NCBI GenBank assembly: GCA_964250805.1
Contig: CAXUHG010000011.1
Location: 1-64,000, forward strand
DNA: 64,000 nucleotides
DNA from: JBBQVS01 sp964250805
GTDB lineage: Bacteria > Chloroflexota > Ktedonobacteria > Ktedonobacterales > Ktedonobacteraceae
Reading direction: 5' to 3'
Shown here: positions 16,572 to 26,768 of the stretch, in pieces
How positions within the stretch are numbered: the stretch's first letter is position 1
How the letters are laid out: every line of letters begins with the position of its first letter
Program-made: the position numbers and the translations under genes
Notes under the pieces: model-generated
Seen by the model: the letters and a program-made list of their open reading frames with translations, nothing else
Database searches by the model: none
What the model was told of the DNA's origin: nothing

Positions 16572-17894
16572 TCACTCTAAGGGAGTAGGAATAGGTGTAG
16601 AACTTGCCGCCGATAGTTGCTGTGGCATTTCTGGAAGCGCGATACGTATCCGCTCACGCCATAGCCCAACGCCCATAATATGAGCAAGAAGGTTGCGTAT
16701 ACCAGGGGCACCCAGCACATGGCTTATTACCACTGGCACTTGTGAGTTAGAGGATTTCTCTTCCTTCTCCTGCTTTTTGCCCTCGCCAGATGCAAGATTT
16801 TGCAAGGTTTGCACGATGAATGTCGGCAGGAAGCGCCGACGTTGCACGGCACGCAAGGCGCGTTCAGGAATAGGCGTACCGTATTGCTGGAAAGTGAGGA
16901 GATGAGGAGCAAGCAAATTCGCAGCTGCTACTGCATCTTGAATCGCATAGTTGATGCCAACGCCAAATGCTGGTGACATAACGTGAGCAGCATCACCAAT
17001 AAGGAGCAGACCAGGACGATACCAACGCGCGAGACGAGTTACCTCAATCGAGAGTACTGCTCCTTGTCGCCAATCGGTAAAGTCGTGGTCGAGGCGTGTC
17101 GTAAATTCTGGTAACACCGTTGCAAGCATACTCCGAAACGCCGGTAAGCCAGCTGCTTTGAGCTGAGGATACGTTCCCTTAGGAAAGTTATACGACACTT
17201 GCCAGTGATCCTCACGGCGCAACAGGCCCACGACTTGCTCACCACTTACCCGCGCATGCGATTCGGTTGGATCACCCGGCTGATAAGGTAAACGGAACCA
17301 AAGCCAGTCTGAGGACATAGGATACACCGCTCCATTCTTGAGACCAGACAACTTGCGAACCATAGAATGCCGACCGTCCGTGCCAATAGTAAGTGCTGCA
17401 CGCATCTCATGCATTGTACCTTGATATGTGTACCGTACCCCCTGTACCACATCGCCCTCCACAAGTAACTCTCGCACACCTGCACCCATGAGAATGTGAA
17501 AGGTTGGATAGCGTGCCGCTTCAGCTTTCAGTAGTTCGAGAAAGCTTGATTGTCGCACAAACATGAGGTATTTGAAGCGGCTATCAACGTAGCGATGATC
17601 GAGCACACTGAAATTGGCGTCCTTGGTTTTTATGGGAATGTGTGTCGTATTAATATGCGGCAACGCTTCCAACTGTTTCATCAAACCAAGTTCGTCCACG
17701 AGTTCAAGTGCTGAGGGATGCAGTGAATCACCACGAAAATCGCGATCAAAGTCCTGATGAAGCTCGAGTACCATCACCTCGACTCCAGCGCGTGCTAGAA
17801 GAAGTGCCAGTACCATACCAGCCGGACCACCACCAACGATGATGCATGTGGTCTGATGCGTTACTACGCTGTCGGTTTGTTGTTGTGAGTCCAT
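16572..17894 (-). CDS. FAD-dependent aromatic-type monooxygenase
   Basis: The 440-residue product belongs to the UbiH/PHBH-like flavoprotein monooxygenases. It has the dinucleotide-binding GGGPAGMVLALLLARAG near residues 22-38, the middle motif TIGTDGRHSMVRK (the DG segment), and the second FAD motif LLIGDAAHVMSPAFGVGIN. Such enzymes insert one oxygen atom into aromatic or related substrates with NAD(P)H; the substrate is unknown. It is transcribed away from the MOSC gene's end, with GGAG nine bases before the ATG. Confidence 0.92.
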   Translation of the reverse strand: MDSQQQTDSVVTHQTTCIIVGGGPAGMVLALLLARAGVEVMVLELHQDFDRDFRGDSLHPSALELVDELGLMKQLEALPHINTTHIPIKTKDANFSVLDHRYVDSRFKYLMFVRQSSFLELLKAEAARYPTFHILMGAGVRELLVEGDVVQGVRYTYQGTMHEMRAALTIGTDGRHSMVRKLSGLKNGAVYPMSSDWLWFRLPYQPGDPTESHARVSGEQVVGLLRREDHWQVSYNFPKGTYPQLKAAGLPAFRSMLATVLPEFTTRLDHDFTDWRQGAVLSIEVTRLARWYRPGLLLIGDAAHVMSPAFGVGINYAIQDAVAAANLLAPHLLTFQQYGTPIPERALRAVQRRRFLPTFIVQTLQNLASGEGKKQEKEEKSSNSQVPVVISHVLGAPGIRNLLAHIMGVGLWRERIRIALPEMPQQLSAASSTPIPTPLE

Positions 17895-18000
17895 GAGTAT
17901 CTGCTCCTATGTGCCTAATTATCCACATATTTTCTGTTAGATGCAGTGGCTTCAACAGAAGGTTGTGTGGAAGCGATTGATAGTATGCAACGTGATTATT

Positions 18001-18912
18001 CTAGTCTCCATCAACACTCGCGTATCGTAGTCCATCATAGAGTTGTGTTCCTAGAACCGTTGCCCACACTTCGACTATACCGTTACAAAACCAAAGAATT
18101 GCCGTCAATAAGAAGACAATGAGATTGGAAGAAATATTTGTGGATGTGTTTCTACTCACATGTAATGTTGTCATCAGCGCATTACTGAGTCCTACAAATT
18201 TGAACGTGAGTGGTAGTCCAAGGACACTCGTAGCCAGTAGGAGATATCCCAAGACTATACCCTGACGCGCATGATTGTTTAGGAATTGAAAGCCCGCGTT
18301 GAACCCTTGTAGAATGTTGATTCTGTGCGTCACAATAATAACTTCTGCAAATGCATATGCAGCACCAATTATACTTAATGGAACGGATAATACGAGTGCA
18401 ATCAGCACGAGTATTGGATACCGGACCGTCAATTGTATCGATGACGTACTCTTGAGGAGGAAAGGAAGGATTATTGGCAACACAAGTTGCGGATTAGGAA
18501 TTAGCACGCGTAGCAAGAAGATACTACCAATTGCTTTGAGTATGTGCCTAGGCTTGCCACGTTGTAGTTTACCTCCGTTTTGCACGTCACTTATTACTTC
18601 GACTTTCCCAAGTGCTGCCAATGCCACTGCAAGCAAACCGAATACGCCGGAGAATAGCGTAACATCCAGCGAATTGAAGCTGATAATGCTGCTACCACGC
18701 GTGAAGACTATTAGACAGCCAAAAAACCATAGTCGTGGGTGCTGTATAACGACTTGCAATGCCTTCCATATTTGAGGGTGAACTCGTAATGAAGGAATTT
18801 CAGAGGCATTGTTATGTCTATTTAACAACCACTGCGGCTTTGTATGGAAAAGTTTCCGCCAGTAATGCCTGTGTGCAGTAGATGGATAGCGATCCTGATC
18901 TTTCACAAACAA
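18001..18912 (-). CDS. Polytopic membrane protein, unknown function
   Basis: The 303-residue product has about six hydrophobic segments, for example LWFFGCLIVF, VFGLLAVALAAL, LVLPIILPFLL, ILVLIALVLSVPLSIIGAAY, GYLLLATSVLGLPL and FLLTAILWFCNGIVEVW. The N-terminus is basic and cytosolic. No transporter or enzyme signature is recognised. A TTG start at 18912 is preceded by AGGAGG at good spacing; GTG 18906 is possible. It lies 69 bp downstream of a TetR gene on the same strand, so it is probably part of that operon and may be its target. Confidence 0.7.
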   Translation of the reverse strand: MFVKDQDRYPSTAHRHYWRKLFHTKPQWLLNRHNNASEIPSLRVHPQIWKALQVVIQHPRLWFFGCLIVFTRGSSIISFNSLDVTLFSGVFGLLAVALAALGKVEVISDVQNGGKLQRGKPRHILKAIGSIFLLRVLIPNPQLVLPIILPFLLKSTSSIQLTVRYPILVLIALVLSVPLSIIGAAYAFAEVIIVTHRINILQGFNAGFQFLNNHARQGIVLGYLLLATSVLGLPLTFKFVGLSNALMTTLHVSRNTSTNISSNLIVFLLTAILWFCNGIVEVWATVLGTQLYDGLRYASVDGD

Positions 18913-18981
18913 AACAGCCTCCTAAATTCCTGAAGCTTAAAATTACAAATCAATTAGTAAGTTATACGTAAAAAAGAATGC

Positions 18982-19560
18982 TTAATTTTCATGTTCGATG
19001 ATGTCAGCTAGGCTGTGAGCGAATTCAGCAATGCTCAATGGTCGATTCTGCTCAAGTCCCCCTAACTGAAAGAACAATTGCTCATAGCCAAAGTACGCAC
19101 AGAAGATGAGCCAAGCGATAGGTGCAGCCTTTGTCTTGTCACGAAGAAAGCGGGTCATCTCAATCGCAATATTTGTGTGAATGACTTTGGCTTGTTGGTC
19201 AATAGCCCTTTTGACCTCCTGAGCAAGATGCGGAGCTTCAAGTTCTAGCCAGCTGATCCGCCGCTGTATCTCTGGTGCGATACTCGCAACGGCCTGCCCC
19301 AGCCTTTGTAAGAAATCTTCGAGCGTATCGGCCCCCTTACTAGTCTCAAATGCAGCAAAAAGGTCTTGCGCGTATGACTGAGTGACCTCGCGCAGAATTT
19401 GCGGTTTGCCTTCCTGGTAGTAGTAGTAGAGTGAGGCAGTTGTACAGTTAGCAGCCTGAGCGATTTGCTTAATGGATGTGGCGGCATAGCCCTGTTCTAT
19501 GAACAACTTACTTGCTTGAGTCAGAATAACCTGTTTTAAATCAGTGCTTGTACGGGCCAT
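18982..19560 (-). CDS. TetR/AcrR family transcriptional regulator
   Basis: The 192-residue product has the TetR DNA-binding domain at residues about 10-55 (KLFIEQGYAATSIKQIAQAA, then TTASLYYYYQEGKPQIL). A helical ligand-binding domain follows that is specific to this protein. It probably represses its own operon with the downstream membrane protein gene. The ligand is unknown. Confidence 0.9.
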   Translation of the reverse strand: MARTSTDLKQVILTQASKLFIEQGYAATSIKQIAQAANCTTASLYYYYQEGKPQILREVTQSYAQDLFAAFETSKGADTLEDFLQRLGQAVASIAPEIQRRISWLELEAPHLAQEVKRAIDQQAKVIHTNIAIEMTRFLRDKTKAAPIAWLIFCAYFGYEQLFFQLGGLEQNRPLSIAEFAHSLADIIEHEN

Positions 19561-19680
19561 GTTCCACTCTCTTCTACAAAAATTACTAATCGAACAATAA
19601 CTATTGTATAGTGCGTCCTTCCAAAAGTCAAGTCTTTATAACGTGACATGTATCTTTAATTGGAACTAGTATGAGTGGAG

Positions 19681-19787
19681 CAATTTCGTAGGGACTCGAT
19701 GTATCGCGTCCGAAGCCGATAAATCGGCTATATTTCCGCTTCATCTATCAAATCTCGGACGCGATACATCGAGTCCCTACGAAATTG
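19681..19787. repeat. Palindromic element, short copy (copy 3)
   Basis: The outer arms CAATTTCGTAGGGACTCGAT and complement are perfect over about 34 bases. The interior is shorter than in the 140-bp copies and holds AGCCGATAAATCGGCT instead of blocks A and B. The right arm runs into the GH3 gene and encodes its last codons and its TAG stop. Confidence 0.85.
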
Positions 19788-22305
19788 CCTTACCAAAGAC
19801 AACTGTTTCCGTAACCTGCAACATCGCCTTTGCCCGAATATCTTGCGATGAATTACCCACAAGAATCTCAAAATTCCCTGCTTCTGCAACCCATGCATGT
19901 TGTCCGTCGTCCCAGTAGGCGAAGGCGGTGCGGTCAAGCGTTAATGAGACTGTTTTCGTTTCTCCTGGGTCAAGAGCGACCTTCACAAAGCCTTTTAGCT
20001 CTTTGATTGGGCGCAAGACCGAGGCGGCGACATCGTGTACGTAGACCTGTACGACTTCTTGCCCTGCACGCTGGCCTGTGTTTGTGATGTCGATGCTGAC
20101 AGTGACGCCTTCGTCGGGTGTGATGGTGTTTGTGCTTAGACGAAGGTTGTTATAACCAAAGCTAGTGTAGGAGAGGCCGAAGCCGAAGGGGAAGAGCGGC
20201 TCAATTCGTTTTTTCTCATAGTAGCGATAGCCTATGAAGATGCCTTCGCCATAGGAGACGTGTCCGTTTTCGCCAGGGTAGTTGATGTAGGCGGGATTGT
20301 CCTCTAGCCTTTGTGGGAAGGTTTGGGAAAGCTTGCCGGAGGGGTTGACGCTACCGAAGAGGATATCGGCAATTGAGTTGCCGCACTCTTGACCGGGGTA
20401 CCATGCCTCGATAACGCCCGCGACTTTATCGAGCCAGGGCATGGTGACAGGCGAGCCAGTTTGGAGGACAACGACGGTTTTAGGATTGGCGGCTGCGACA
20501 CGTTCGATCAACTCGGCCTGTTTGCCGACTAAATCCATGTTAGCTCGATCATGGCCTTCGCTCTCCCAATCGCCATTTAATCCGACGAAGAGGAGTACCA
20601 CATCCGATTTAGCAGCCAGAGCCGCCGCCCGTTCAATCGAGTTGGTGGCAATTGGTGGAAGATAGCCTACGCGAAAGCCGATTACTGGTGGTGCGCCTTG
20701 ACTGCTATACTCAACCGTCAAGTCATAGGTCTGACCTGCAACCATCTCTACGGGAGCTATTACTTCGGTGCTACCCATGCCAAAGTAGGTCTCGCCAGGA
20801 GTTTGCTGTGTCCAGTTATCGAGGACGGGTTGTCCATCTATAAAGAGACGGCTCAAGCCAGCACTGGATAGGCTAAAGCTATGTGTACCACCCTCTTGAG
20901 GCGTGAGTTTTCCCGTGAGTCTTGTTGAAAACTTCTCTTTCTCTACATCAGGGGCAACGGTTCCCATCCACATTTGCTCTGCTGTATTGGTTGTGTCTTG
21001 ATAGATCGACTCTCCAGAAAGATCGAAGCTGTTATAGTAAGTGAGCGTAAAGTTTTGTGTTTGCCCATTCCCCCTAGAGAGAAGGGTAGTATCGAGCCGT
21101 GGCAACATGTTGTGATTTGTGCAGCCAATTTCGTAACCAATTTGCGCTTTGTCGCCGACCTGCGCGGCGATACCATCATATGGTGTTACCGCGTAGTGCG
21201 CGTTGACCTGGGCACTGCCTCCGCCCATAATTTGAGCCGTCTTTGCGTTAGGGCCAAGAATGGCGATAGTTTTCAAGCTATCAAGGTTCAAGGGGAGAAT
21301 GTTGCCCTCGTTTTTGAGTAGGACGATACTTTCGGCGGCGGTGGAGCGGATAAGAGCGCGATGGATTGGATTGTCGATAGATTGCTCTGGTTGTGGTTCG
21401 GGATGCTCGAACGCGCCAACGCGTATGTAGAGACGTAGTAGGCGGCGTATTGCTTCATCGACCGCTTGCATTTCGACGACGCCCTCTTCTATGAGCAGCG
21501 TTACTTGTTGCTGAATGCGCCAGATTGCAGGTCCAGGCATCTCTAAATCGAGGCCATTGTTGATTGAGGGAGCGGTGCTTTTGGTGCCGAACCAATCGGA
21601 CATTACGATACCATCGAAGCCCCATTCGTCTTTGAGGATGCTACGTAGAGTCGTCGCGTTCTCGCTAGCAAAGACGCCATTTACTTTGTTATACGAGGCC
21701 ATCACACCCCATGTCTTGGCCTCTTGTATGGTGGCCTGGAATGGGGGCAGGTAGATTTCGCGCAATGCTCGTTCGCCAACATCGGAGCTAATCGAATTGC
21801 GCTCGAACTCGGAGTCGTTACAGACAAAATGCTTGACGGTGGCACCGACGTTTTTGCTTTGTACGCCCTTAATATAGGCCACCGCGATACGAGCAGCAAG
21901 ATAAGGGTCTTCCGAATAACACTCGAAGTTGCGCCCATTGAGCGGTGAGCGGTGCATATTGACGGTTGGAGCCAGGAGCATCTGTGCCCCCTTGCTCTGA
22001 GCCTCCTCGCCGAGTGCCTGTCCTATCTGCTCTATCAAGTTGGGGTTCCATGTGGAAGCGAGAGCGATGCCAACGGGAAAACAGGCCGAGGTGACATGAC
22101 CACCTACGAAGCCCTCGCCACCACGCGCACCATTCGGTCCGTCGCTAACCTTGATTGAGGGAATACCCAGGCGTTCGATAGCGTGTGTCGTCCATATGCT
22201 TGCTCCTGCCAACAACAATGCCTTTTCATTGTGTGTCATTGCTTCTAGGAGTGCGTCGATGCGTGCCTCTGGTTCGAGATGAGCGAGGGTATCAGTGTTT
22301 GTCAT
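19777..22305 (-). CDS. Beta-glucosidase-type glycoside hydrolase family 3 with PA14 insert
   Basis: The 842-residue product has the GH3 N-terminal barrel with KVSDGPNGARGGEG and the nucleophile Asp237 in IVMSDWFG. A GH3 C-terminal sandwich (GLNGDWESEGHDR) is interrupted by a PA14 domain (LSRLFIDGQPVLDNW) at about residues 400-530. A fibronectin-III-like tail (EGVTVSIDITNTGQRAGQEV) follows. This order is typical of beta-glucosidases. No signal peptide is visible, so it is probably cytosolic. Its ATG overlaps the stop of the amine oxidase gene by four bases. Its last codons (GCA ATT TCG) and TAG stop are part of a palindromic element. Confidence 0.95.
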   Translation of the reverse strand: MTNTDTLAHLEPEARIDALLEAMTHNEKALLLAGASIWTTHAIERLGIPSIKVSDGPNGARGGEGFVGGHVTSACFPVGIALASTWNPNLIEQIGQALGEEAQSKGAQMLLAPTVNMHRSPLNGRNFECYSEDPYLAARIAVAYIKGVQSKNVGATVKHFVCNDSEFERNSISSDVGERALREIYLPPFQATIQEAKTWGVMASYNKVNGVFASENATTLRSILKDEWGFDGIVMSDWFGTKSTAPSINNGLDLEMPGPAIWRIQQQVTLLIEEGVVEMQAVDEAIRRLLRLYIRVGAFEHPEPQPEQSIDNPIHRALIRSTAAESIVLLKNEGNILPLNLDSLKTIAILGPNAKTAQIMGGGSAQVNAHYAVTPYDGIAAQVGDKAQIGYEIGCTNHNMLPRLDTTLLSRGNGQTQNFTLTYYNSFDLSGESIYQDTTNTAEQMWMGTVAPDVEKEKFSTRLTGKLTPQEGGTHSFSLSSAGLSRLFIDGQPVLDNWTQQTPGETYFGMGSTEVIAPVEMVAGQTYDLTVEYSSQGAPPVIGFRVGYLPPIATNSIERAAALAAKSDVVLLFVGLNGDWESEGHDRANMDLVGKQAELIERVAAANPKTVVVLQTGSPVTMPWLDKVAGVIEAWYPGQECGNSIADILFGSVNPSGKLSQTFPQRLEDNPAYINYPGENGHVSYGEGIFIGYRYYEKKRIEPLFPFGFGLSYTSFGYNNLRLSTNTITPDEGVTVSIDITNTGQRAGQEVVQVYVHDVAASVLRPIKELKGFVKVALDPGETKTVSLTLDRTAFAYWDDGQHAWVAEAGNFEILVGNSSQDIRAKAMLQVTETVVFGKAIS

Positions 22306-23765
22306 ATGCCTGTTTTATCCTCTTCCTTCTTATAGTCTTTAATGATTTCTTGTGCCGCTCGTTTGCCTTCGATTGCGGCACCCTCCATGTACCCTTGCCA
22401 CTCTATAGAGCAGTGTTCGCCTGCGAAGTGGATCGGTCCCTGTCGCACTTTCTCGTAGCCGCTAAAGCGCGTGTATTGTCCAACGTGCCAACATGAGTAG
22501 CTGCCAAGCAAGTGTGGATCGCCCGTGGGGTAGCTCAAGGCCGCCTTTCCTGTATAGTGTTTGCTGATGCCAGGGAAGAGTTGCTCCAATTGCTCTAGGC
22601 AGTTCTGGGCATAGCTTTGAACTTGTTCAGAGTTGGCGGTAGTAGAATAAGCGGTGGACGGTGTATAGGCTGCACCGTATTTGCCACCTGTATAATCGAC
22701 GAGCAAACCATGTTCTCCTGTCTGTCCAAGCGATGTGTCCCAAAGTACTTGGATGGGGAGGTCTGTCATAGCGAAGCCGTCAAACGGATGGGGCAACGGG
22801 CCGTTTTGATACCAGTAACGTGTGTCGAATTGTAGCATGAGTTTCGAGATTGTGCCGTAGCCAAGTTGCTCGATAGCCTGCTGCTTCAATGAATCGAAGC
22901 CAGCTTGTTGATAATTGACATGGCGTAGTGTGCTAAATGGCAGTGTAAGCAAAACGGAGTCGTAGGTGACATCACTGGAGCCTGCTGGCGTGGTGAAGGA
23001 GAGCGTGATTATATTATCGCTATTTTTCTTGATAGCAGTAAGGGTGGAGTTGAGCCGAATGGTGCTTTCGGGCAAGGTAGCAGCAATAGACAGTGGTAGA
23101 CGTTGATTGCCGCCTACGATTTTCGAGCTACCCTGTAGCGAGCTTGCTATTGTTGCTTCTTCGTCGTCTTCATCGTCTCGTGAGGCGAACATATAGATGA
23201 GATTGAGGGCACTTTGTTTATGCGTATCCGATCCGTAAAAGCCTGTGCAGCCACCGTTCAGCATGTGACCCAACGGCGTGTCATGCCCACCTTCTACGTA
23301 GCGTGCAATCCAATCGTAGACGCTCATGTTATCGAGTTTATAGGCGGTCTCAGTAAAGTTCATATGGGTAGTTGGAAAACCTACCTCAGAGTACTGCTGT
23401 TGCAGGATAGGAGATATCTTCTGAAAATCCTGTGCCAGTTCATCATCCTGATAAAAGCGGGTAAAGTAGTACCTGATGTTATGGGCATCGTCGGGCGTTT
23501 TTACGTGCAAATCAACTAGTTTGAGGCCGAAACGGTGGACTAGAGCGCGTAATGCGGTGTGGTCGTTGTCGATGAATTCGCCGCACCATTCGCTGACCAT
23601 GCCATCACCCCATGTAGTAGAGTCGGAGTGCATCCTTCCACCGATATGATCGGATGCTTCATAAAGTGTGCATGAGAGACCTGCATCCTGTAATGTGAGG
23701 GCGGCGTTGAGGCCAGCGATACCTGCGCCAACGATGGCGATACGATTTTTTTGAGAGTTGCTCAT
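22302..23765 (-). CDS. Flavin monoamine oxidase family protein
   Basis: The 487-residue product begins with the FAD-binding motif IAIVGAGIAGLNAALTLQDAG and then YEASDHIGGRM, the hallmark of the amine oxidase/protoporphyrinogen oxidase group. The C-terminal FAD segment GPIHFAGEHCSIEWQGYMEGAAIEGKRAA is also present (cited in parts: HFAGEHCS, GYMEGAAIEG). It oxidises an amine or related substrate that cannot be told from sequence. No export signal is visible. It is the middle gene of a three-gene unit: GNAT protein, this gene, GH3. Confidence 0.9.
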   Translation of the reverse strand: MSNSQKNRIAIVGAGIAGLNAALTLQDAGLSCTLYEASDHIGGRMHSDSTTWGDGMVSEWCGEFIDNDHTALRALVHRFGLKLVDLHVKTPDDAHNIRYYFTRFYQDDELAQDFQKISPILQQQYSEVGFPTTHMNFTETAYKLDNMSVYDWIARYVEGGHDTPLGHMLNGGCTGFYGSDTHKQSALNLIYMFASRDDEDDEEATIASSLQGSSKIVGGNQRLPLSIAATLPESTIRLNSTLTAIKKNSDNIITLSFTTPAGSSDVTYDSVLLTLPFSTLRHVNYQQAGFDSLKQQAIEQLGYGTISKLMLQFDTRYWYQNGPLPHPFDGFAMTDLPIQVLWDTSLGQTGEHGLLVDYTGGKYGAAYTPSTAYSTTANSEQVQSYAQNCLEQLEQLFPGISKHYTGKAALSYPTGDPHLLGSYSCWHVGQYTRFSGYEKVRQGPIHFAGEHCSIEWQGYMEGAAIEGKRAAQEIIKDYKKEEDKTGI

Positions 23766-23794
23766 GTTGTCTCGCTTCTTTGAGAGAAAGTGCT

Positions 23795-24115
23795 TTATGC
23801 TTGTAGAACGCGTGTCTGCTCCGAAGGTGAGAGGAGCGGTAGATACTCGTGATGTTCACGAATGTATTGTGCTACAAACGGGCATTGTGGCACGACGGTA
23901 AGCTTTGCGGCTTGTGCGTCTTCGAGAGCAGTCTGGGTCAATTTGTTAGCAAGTCCGTGACCTTCTAATGCAGGAGGAACACCGGTATGAACAAGGATAA
24001 TTTGGTCTCCGTTGCGCTCATACTTCAATTCGGCGAGCTGATCGTCGATGCGTATCTCGTAACGCTGCTCGGCCTCGTTGTTCTTGACTTCAGCGTGTTC
24101 GTAATTCATGCTCAT
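23795..24115 (-). CDS. Small GNAT-like N-acetyltransferase (YjdJ type)
   Basis: The 106-residue product matches the short GCN5-related family found in YjdJ and relatives. It has YEIRIDDQLAELKYER, then the acetyl-CoA region VPPALEGHGLANKLTQTALEDA, then VVPQCPFVAQYIREH with the conserved CPF-x3-Y motif. It is soluble. AAGGA lies nine bases before the ATG. It is the first gene of the unit with the amine oxidase, which starts 29 bases downstream. Confidence 0.85.
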   Translation of the reverse strand: MSMNYEHAEVKNNEAEQRYEIRIDDQLAELKYERNGDQIILVHTGVPPALEGHGLANKLTQTALEDAQAAKLTVVPQCPFVAQYIREHHEYLPLLSPSEQTRVLQA

Positions 24116-24292
24116 ATGGTTTATCCTTTGTGTAAGGGGTAGCTGTATATTTGTTGTATCTCACTATAGCACGTACAGTGAGTGGTAGACAAACCCGTAC
24201 TTTCGGACACACTTTCCTGTCTTTATTGTCATAATGGTATAGCTTAGTATATATTGATACACAAAAATAAGGTAAAGAAGAGACCTGAACTC

Positions 24293-26599
24293 ATGAAAAA
24301 CGGGCTGTTCAGACGATGGCGAGGGTGTAATAAATTATGGTCCCTACACATTCTCATGCTGCTCATGCTCAGTGTTACAGCATGTGATGGACCGAACGCG
24401 CCTGCTACAAAGAGAGATAATCTCCCTATCTCGGCTTTGACACGCTATGTCAATCCTTTCATTGGTACGGCTAATGGTGGGTCGCACTTTGGGTTCAGTG
24501 GAGATAGCGGCGACACCTTTCCGGGGGCAACATATCCACTGGGAATGGTGCAGTGGAGTCCTGATACACTCTCGAATCTGCCAGGAGGCTATTATTATCC
24601 TGATACTACAATTCAAGGGTTTAGCCTTACACACTTTAGTGGGCGCGGCTGTCAGGCGTATCAGGATATTCCTTTTATGCCTTATGTGGGAACGGTTACA
24701 TCATCACCATATACTTATCCTTCTAACTACTACTCGCGATTCTCGCATAGCAATGAACAGGCGCATCCCGGCTATTATGGTGTCTATCTTGATACTTCGC
24801 ATGTGAAGGTAGAACTGACGGTCTCGCCTCATACGGGCTATGGTCAAATCACCTATCCAGCGACACACGATGCGACGATGCTGATAAATGCTGGTGGGAG
24901 CATCAATGGTACGACGTATTCGAGTGTGCAAATTGATGAAAGTAAGAGCGAGGTGACGGGGGCGGCTACCAGCAAAGTTGGTTGTGGTAACAACAAGTAC
25001 ACGGTATATTTCGCGGCATACTTTGATTCTGCATTTAGTAATTTTGGAACGTGGAGCGAAAGTAGCCTTGCACCCCTGTCTACTCGTAGCACGAGTCCGC
25101 ATGCAGGAGCTTTTGTGACGTTCAACACAACGCACCGAAGCGTAGTGCATGTAAGAGTGGGTATCTCTTATGTGAGTGTTGCGAATGCCGAGATGAACAG
25201 TAGCGAAAGCGACAATCCTGATTTTACCGCACAACGTATCGCGGCTGATGAAGCGTGGAATGCGCGATTGAAGGGTATCGAGGTGAGCGGTGGTAGCGAT
25301 AATGAGAAGAGCGTATTTTACACGGCTTTGTACCATACATTGTTACATCCCAACATCTTCAATGATAGCAATGGTCAATATCTTGGTTTCGATGGGCGTG
25401 TGCATGAAGTGAGCGAGGGGCATGCACAGTACGAGAATATCGCGGCGTGGGATCAATATCGTTCGCTGATACAGTTGCGTGCGTTGCTGTTCCCAGCGGA
25501 GGCAAGTGATATCGCGCAATCGTTGGTGAATGACGCTGAGCAGGGAGATGGACACCTGCCGCGCTGGGAGCAGACGAACGTGGACTCGCACGGCATGACT
25601 GGCGACGGTGGCTCTATTCTCATTGCTCAAGCCTATGCATTTGGTGCTACTAACTTCGATACAAAGGCCGCACTCGATGCTATGAATAATGGGCAAGCAA
25701 ATATCCGCGAAGGACTCAATGACTATCTTTCATTAGGTTATGTTGCATCGGGTACGACAGGAAATTCGGCGGCGATTACTGAGGAATACAGCATTGATGA
25801 TTTTGGTATTTCGCAGTTCGCGCAATCACTAGGAAATGCTGAATTAGCTAGTACTTATCGCCAGCGTTCCGACAACTGGCAGAATGTCTTTGATACTGCA
25901 AAGGGCTTCATACAGCCTCGTACCAGTACTGGTATGTGGCCTACGCGAGTCGTACCTACAAGCGACAGAGGCTTTACGGAAGGCGACGCTGCACAATATA
26001 GCTGGTTGGTTCCCTTCAATCTACACACGCTTTTCGCTAGAATGGGTGGGAATGCTGTTGTTGTGAAGCGTCTGGATAACTTCTTTACTCAACTTAACGC
26101 TGGACCGAATAGCGTGTATGCTTTTATGGGTAACGAACCAAGCTTTGAAGTGCCGTGGGAATATGACTTCGCTGGCACACCGTCGCATACACAACGAGTC
26201 GTGCGAGCAATTCAGACGCAACTCTTCCGCAACGCCCCCGATGGCTTGCCCGGTAATGATGATGGCGGAGCAATGTCATCATGGTATATCTTTTCCGCTC
26301 TTGGCCTATACCCCGAAATACCCGCTGTAGGAGGCTTTGTGATTGGGAGTCCGCTCTTCTCGGATATCAAGGTTCATCTGGGGAATGGGCACACGCTTTC
26401 TATCACCGCTCCTACCGCTTCGGATGCGACACCATATGTGCAACAACTGCTTGTAAACACGCACGCCTCAACAAGTTTGTGGTTGCCGTTGAATACGTTC
26501 AAGCAGGATACTACGTTAGCATTTACATTGGGAAGAGATGCGACAAATTGGGGAACGAGCAAGAATGATGCGCCCCCGTCGTTTGTCGCAAGCACGTAG
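24293..26599 (+). CDS. GH92-family alpha-mannosidase lipoprotein
   Basis: The 768-residue product has a signal peptide with lipobox VTAC, so it should be anchored outside the membrane. The GH92 features are clear: VNPFIGTANGGSHFGFSGDS near the N-terminus, NVDSHGMTGDGGSILIAQAY, WEYDFAGTPSHTQR, and PGNDDGGAMSSWYIFSALGL. GH92 enzymes are calcium-dependent exo-alpha-mannosidases acting on mannans or glycans. ATG 24293 is chosen because it starts the signal peptide; the frame is open 13 codons upstream from a TTG. It is divergent from the GNAT/amine oxidase/GH3 unit, suggesting shared control. Confidence 0.93.
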   Translation: MKNGLFRRWRGCNKLWSLHILMLLMLSVTACDGPNAPATKRDNLPISALTRYVNPFIGTANGGSHFGFSGDSGDTFPGATYPLGMVQWSPDTLSNLPGGYYYPDTTIQGFSLTHFSGRGCQAYQDIPFMPYVGTVTSSPYTYPSNYYSRFSHSNEQAHPGYYGVYLDTSHVKVELTVSPHTGYGQITYPATHDATMLINAGGSINGTTYSSVQIDESKSEVTGAATSKVGCGNNKYTVYFAAYFDSAFSNFGTWSESSLAPLSTRSTSPHAGAFVTFNTTHRSVVHVRVGISYVSVANAEMNSSESDNPDFTAQRIAADEAWNARLKGIEVSGGSDNEKSVFYTALYHTLLHPNIFNDSNGQYLGFDGRVHEVSEGHAQYENIAAWDQYRSLIQLRALLFPAEASDIAQSLVNDAEQGDGHLPRWEQTNVDSHGMTGDGGSILIAQAYAFGATNFDTKAALDAMNNGQANIREGLNDYLSLGYVASGTTGNSAAITEEYSIDDFGISQFAQSLGNAELASTYRQRSDNWQNVFDTAKGFIQPRTSTGMWPTRVVPTSDRGFTEGDAAQYSWLVPFNLHTLFARMGGNAVVVKRLDNFFTQLNAGPNSVYAFMGNEPSFEVPWEYDFAGTPSHTQRVVRAIQTQLFRNAPDGLPGNDDGGAMSSWYIFSALGLYPEIPAVGGFVIGSPLFSDIKVHLGNGHTLSITAPTASDATPYVQQLLVNTHASTSLWLPLNTFKQDTTLAFTLGRDATNWGTSKNDAPPSFVAST

Positions 26600-26768
26600 A
26601 TGCTGTGCCACAACTAGTGATTCTTACCATCTCAACTCTGCCATAGCCAATTTTAACTACTTACGGGTGTTTTTTGTTCTTATCGGCGTCTTTCTTGGAA
26701 AGAACTATAGTTCTTTTATGTTGATTGTCACCATATAATGTTGTTTAACAATTAAGGAGAGATGTCTT

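Noticed and set aside
24704..25336. 210-codon antisense frame inside the GH92 gene
   Set aside because: It lies opposite a clear glycosidase gene, has Cys/Arg-rich nonsense composition and no ribosome site; it is a shadow frame.
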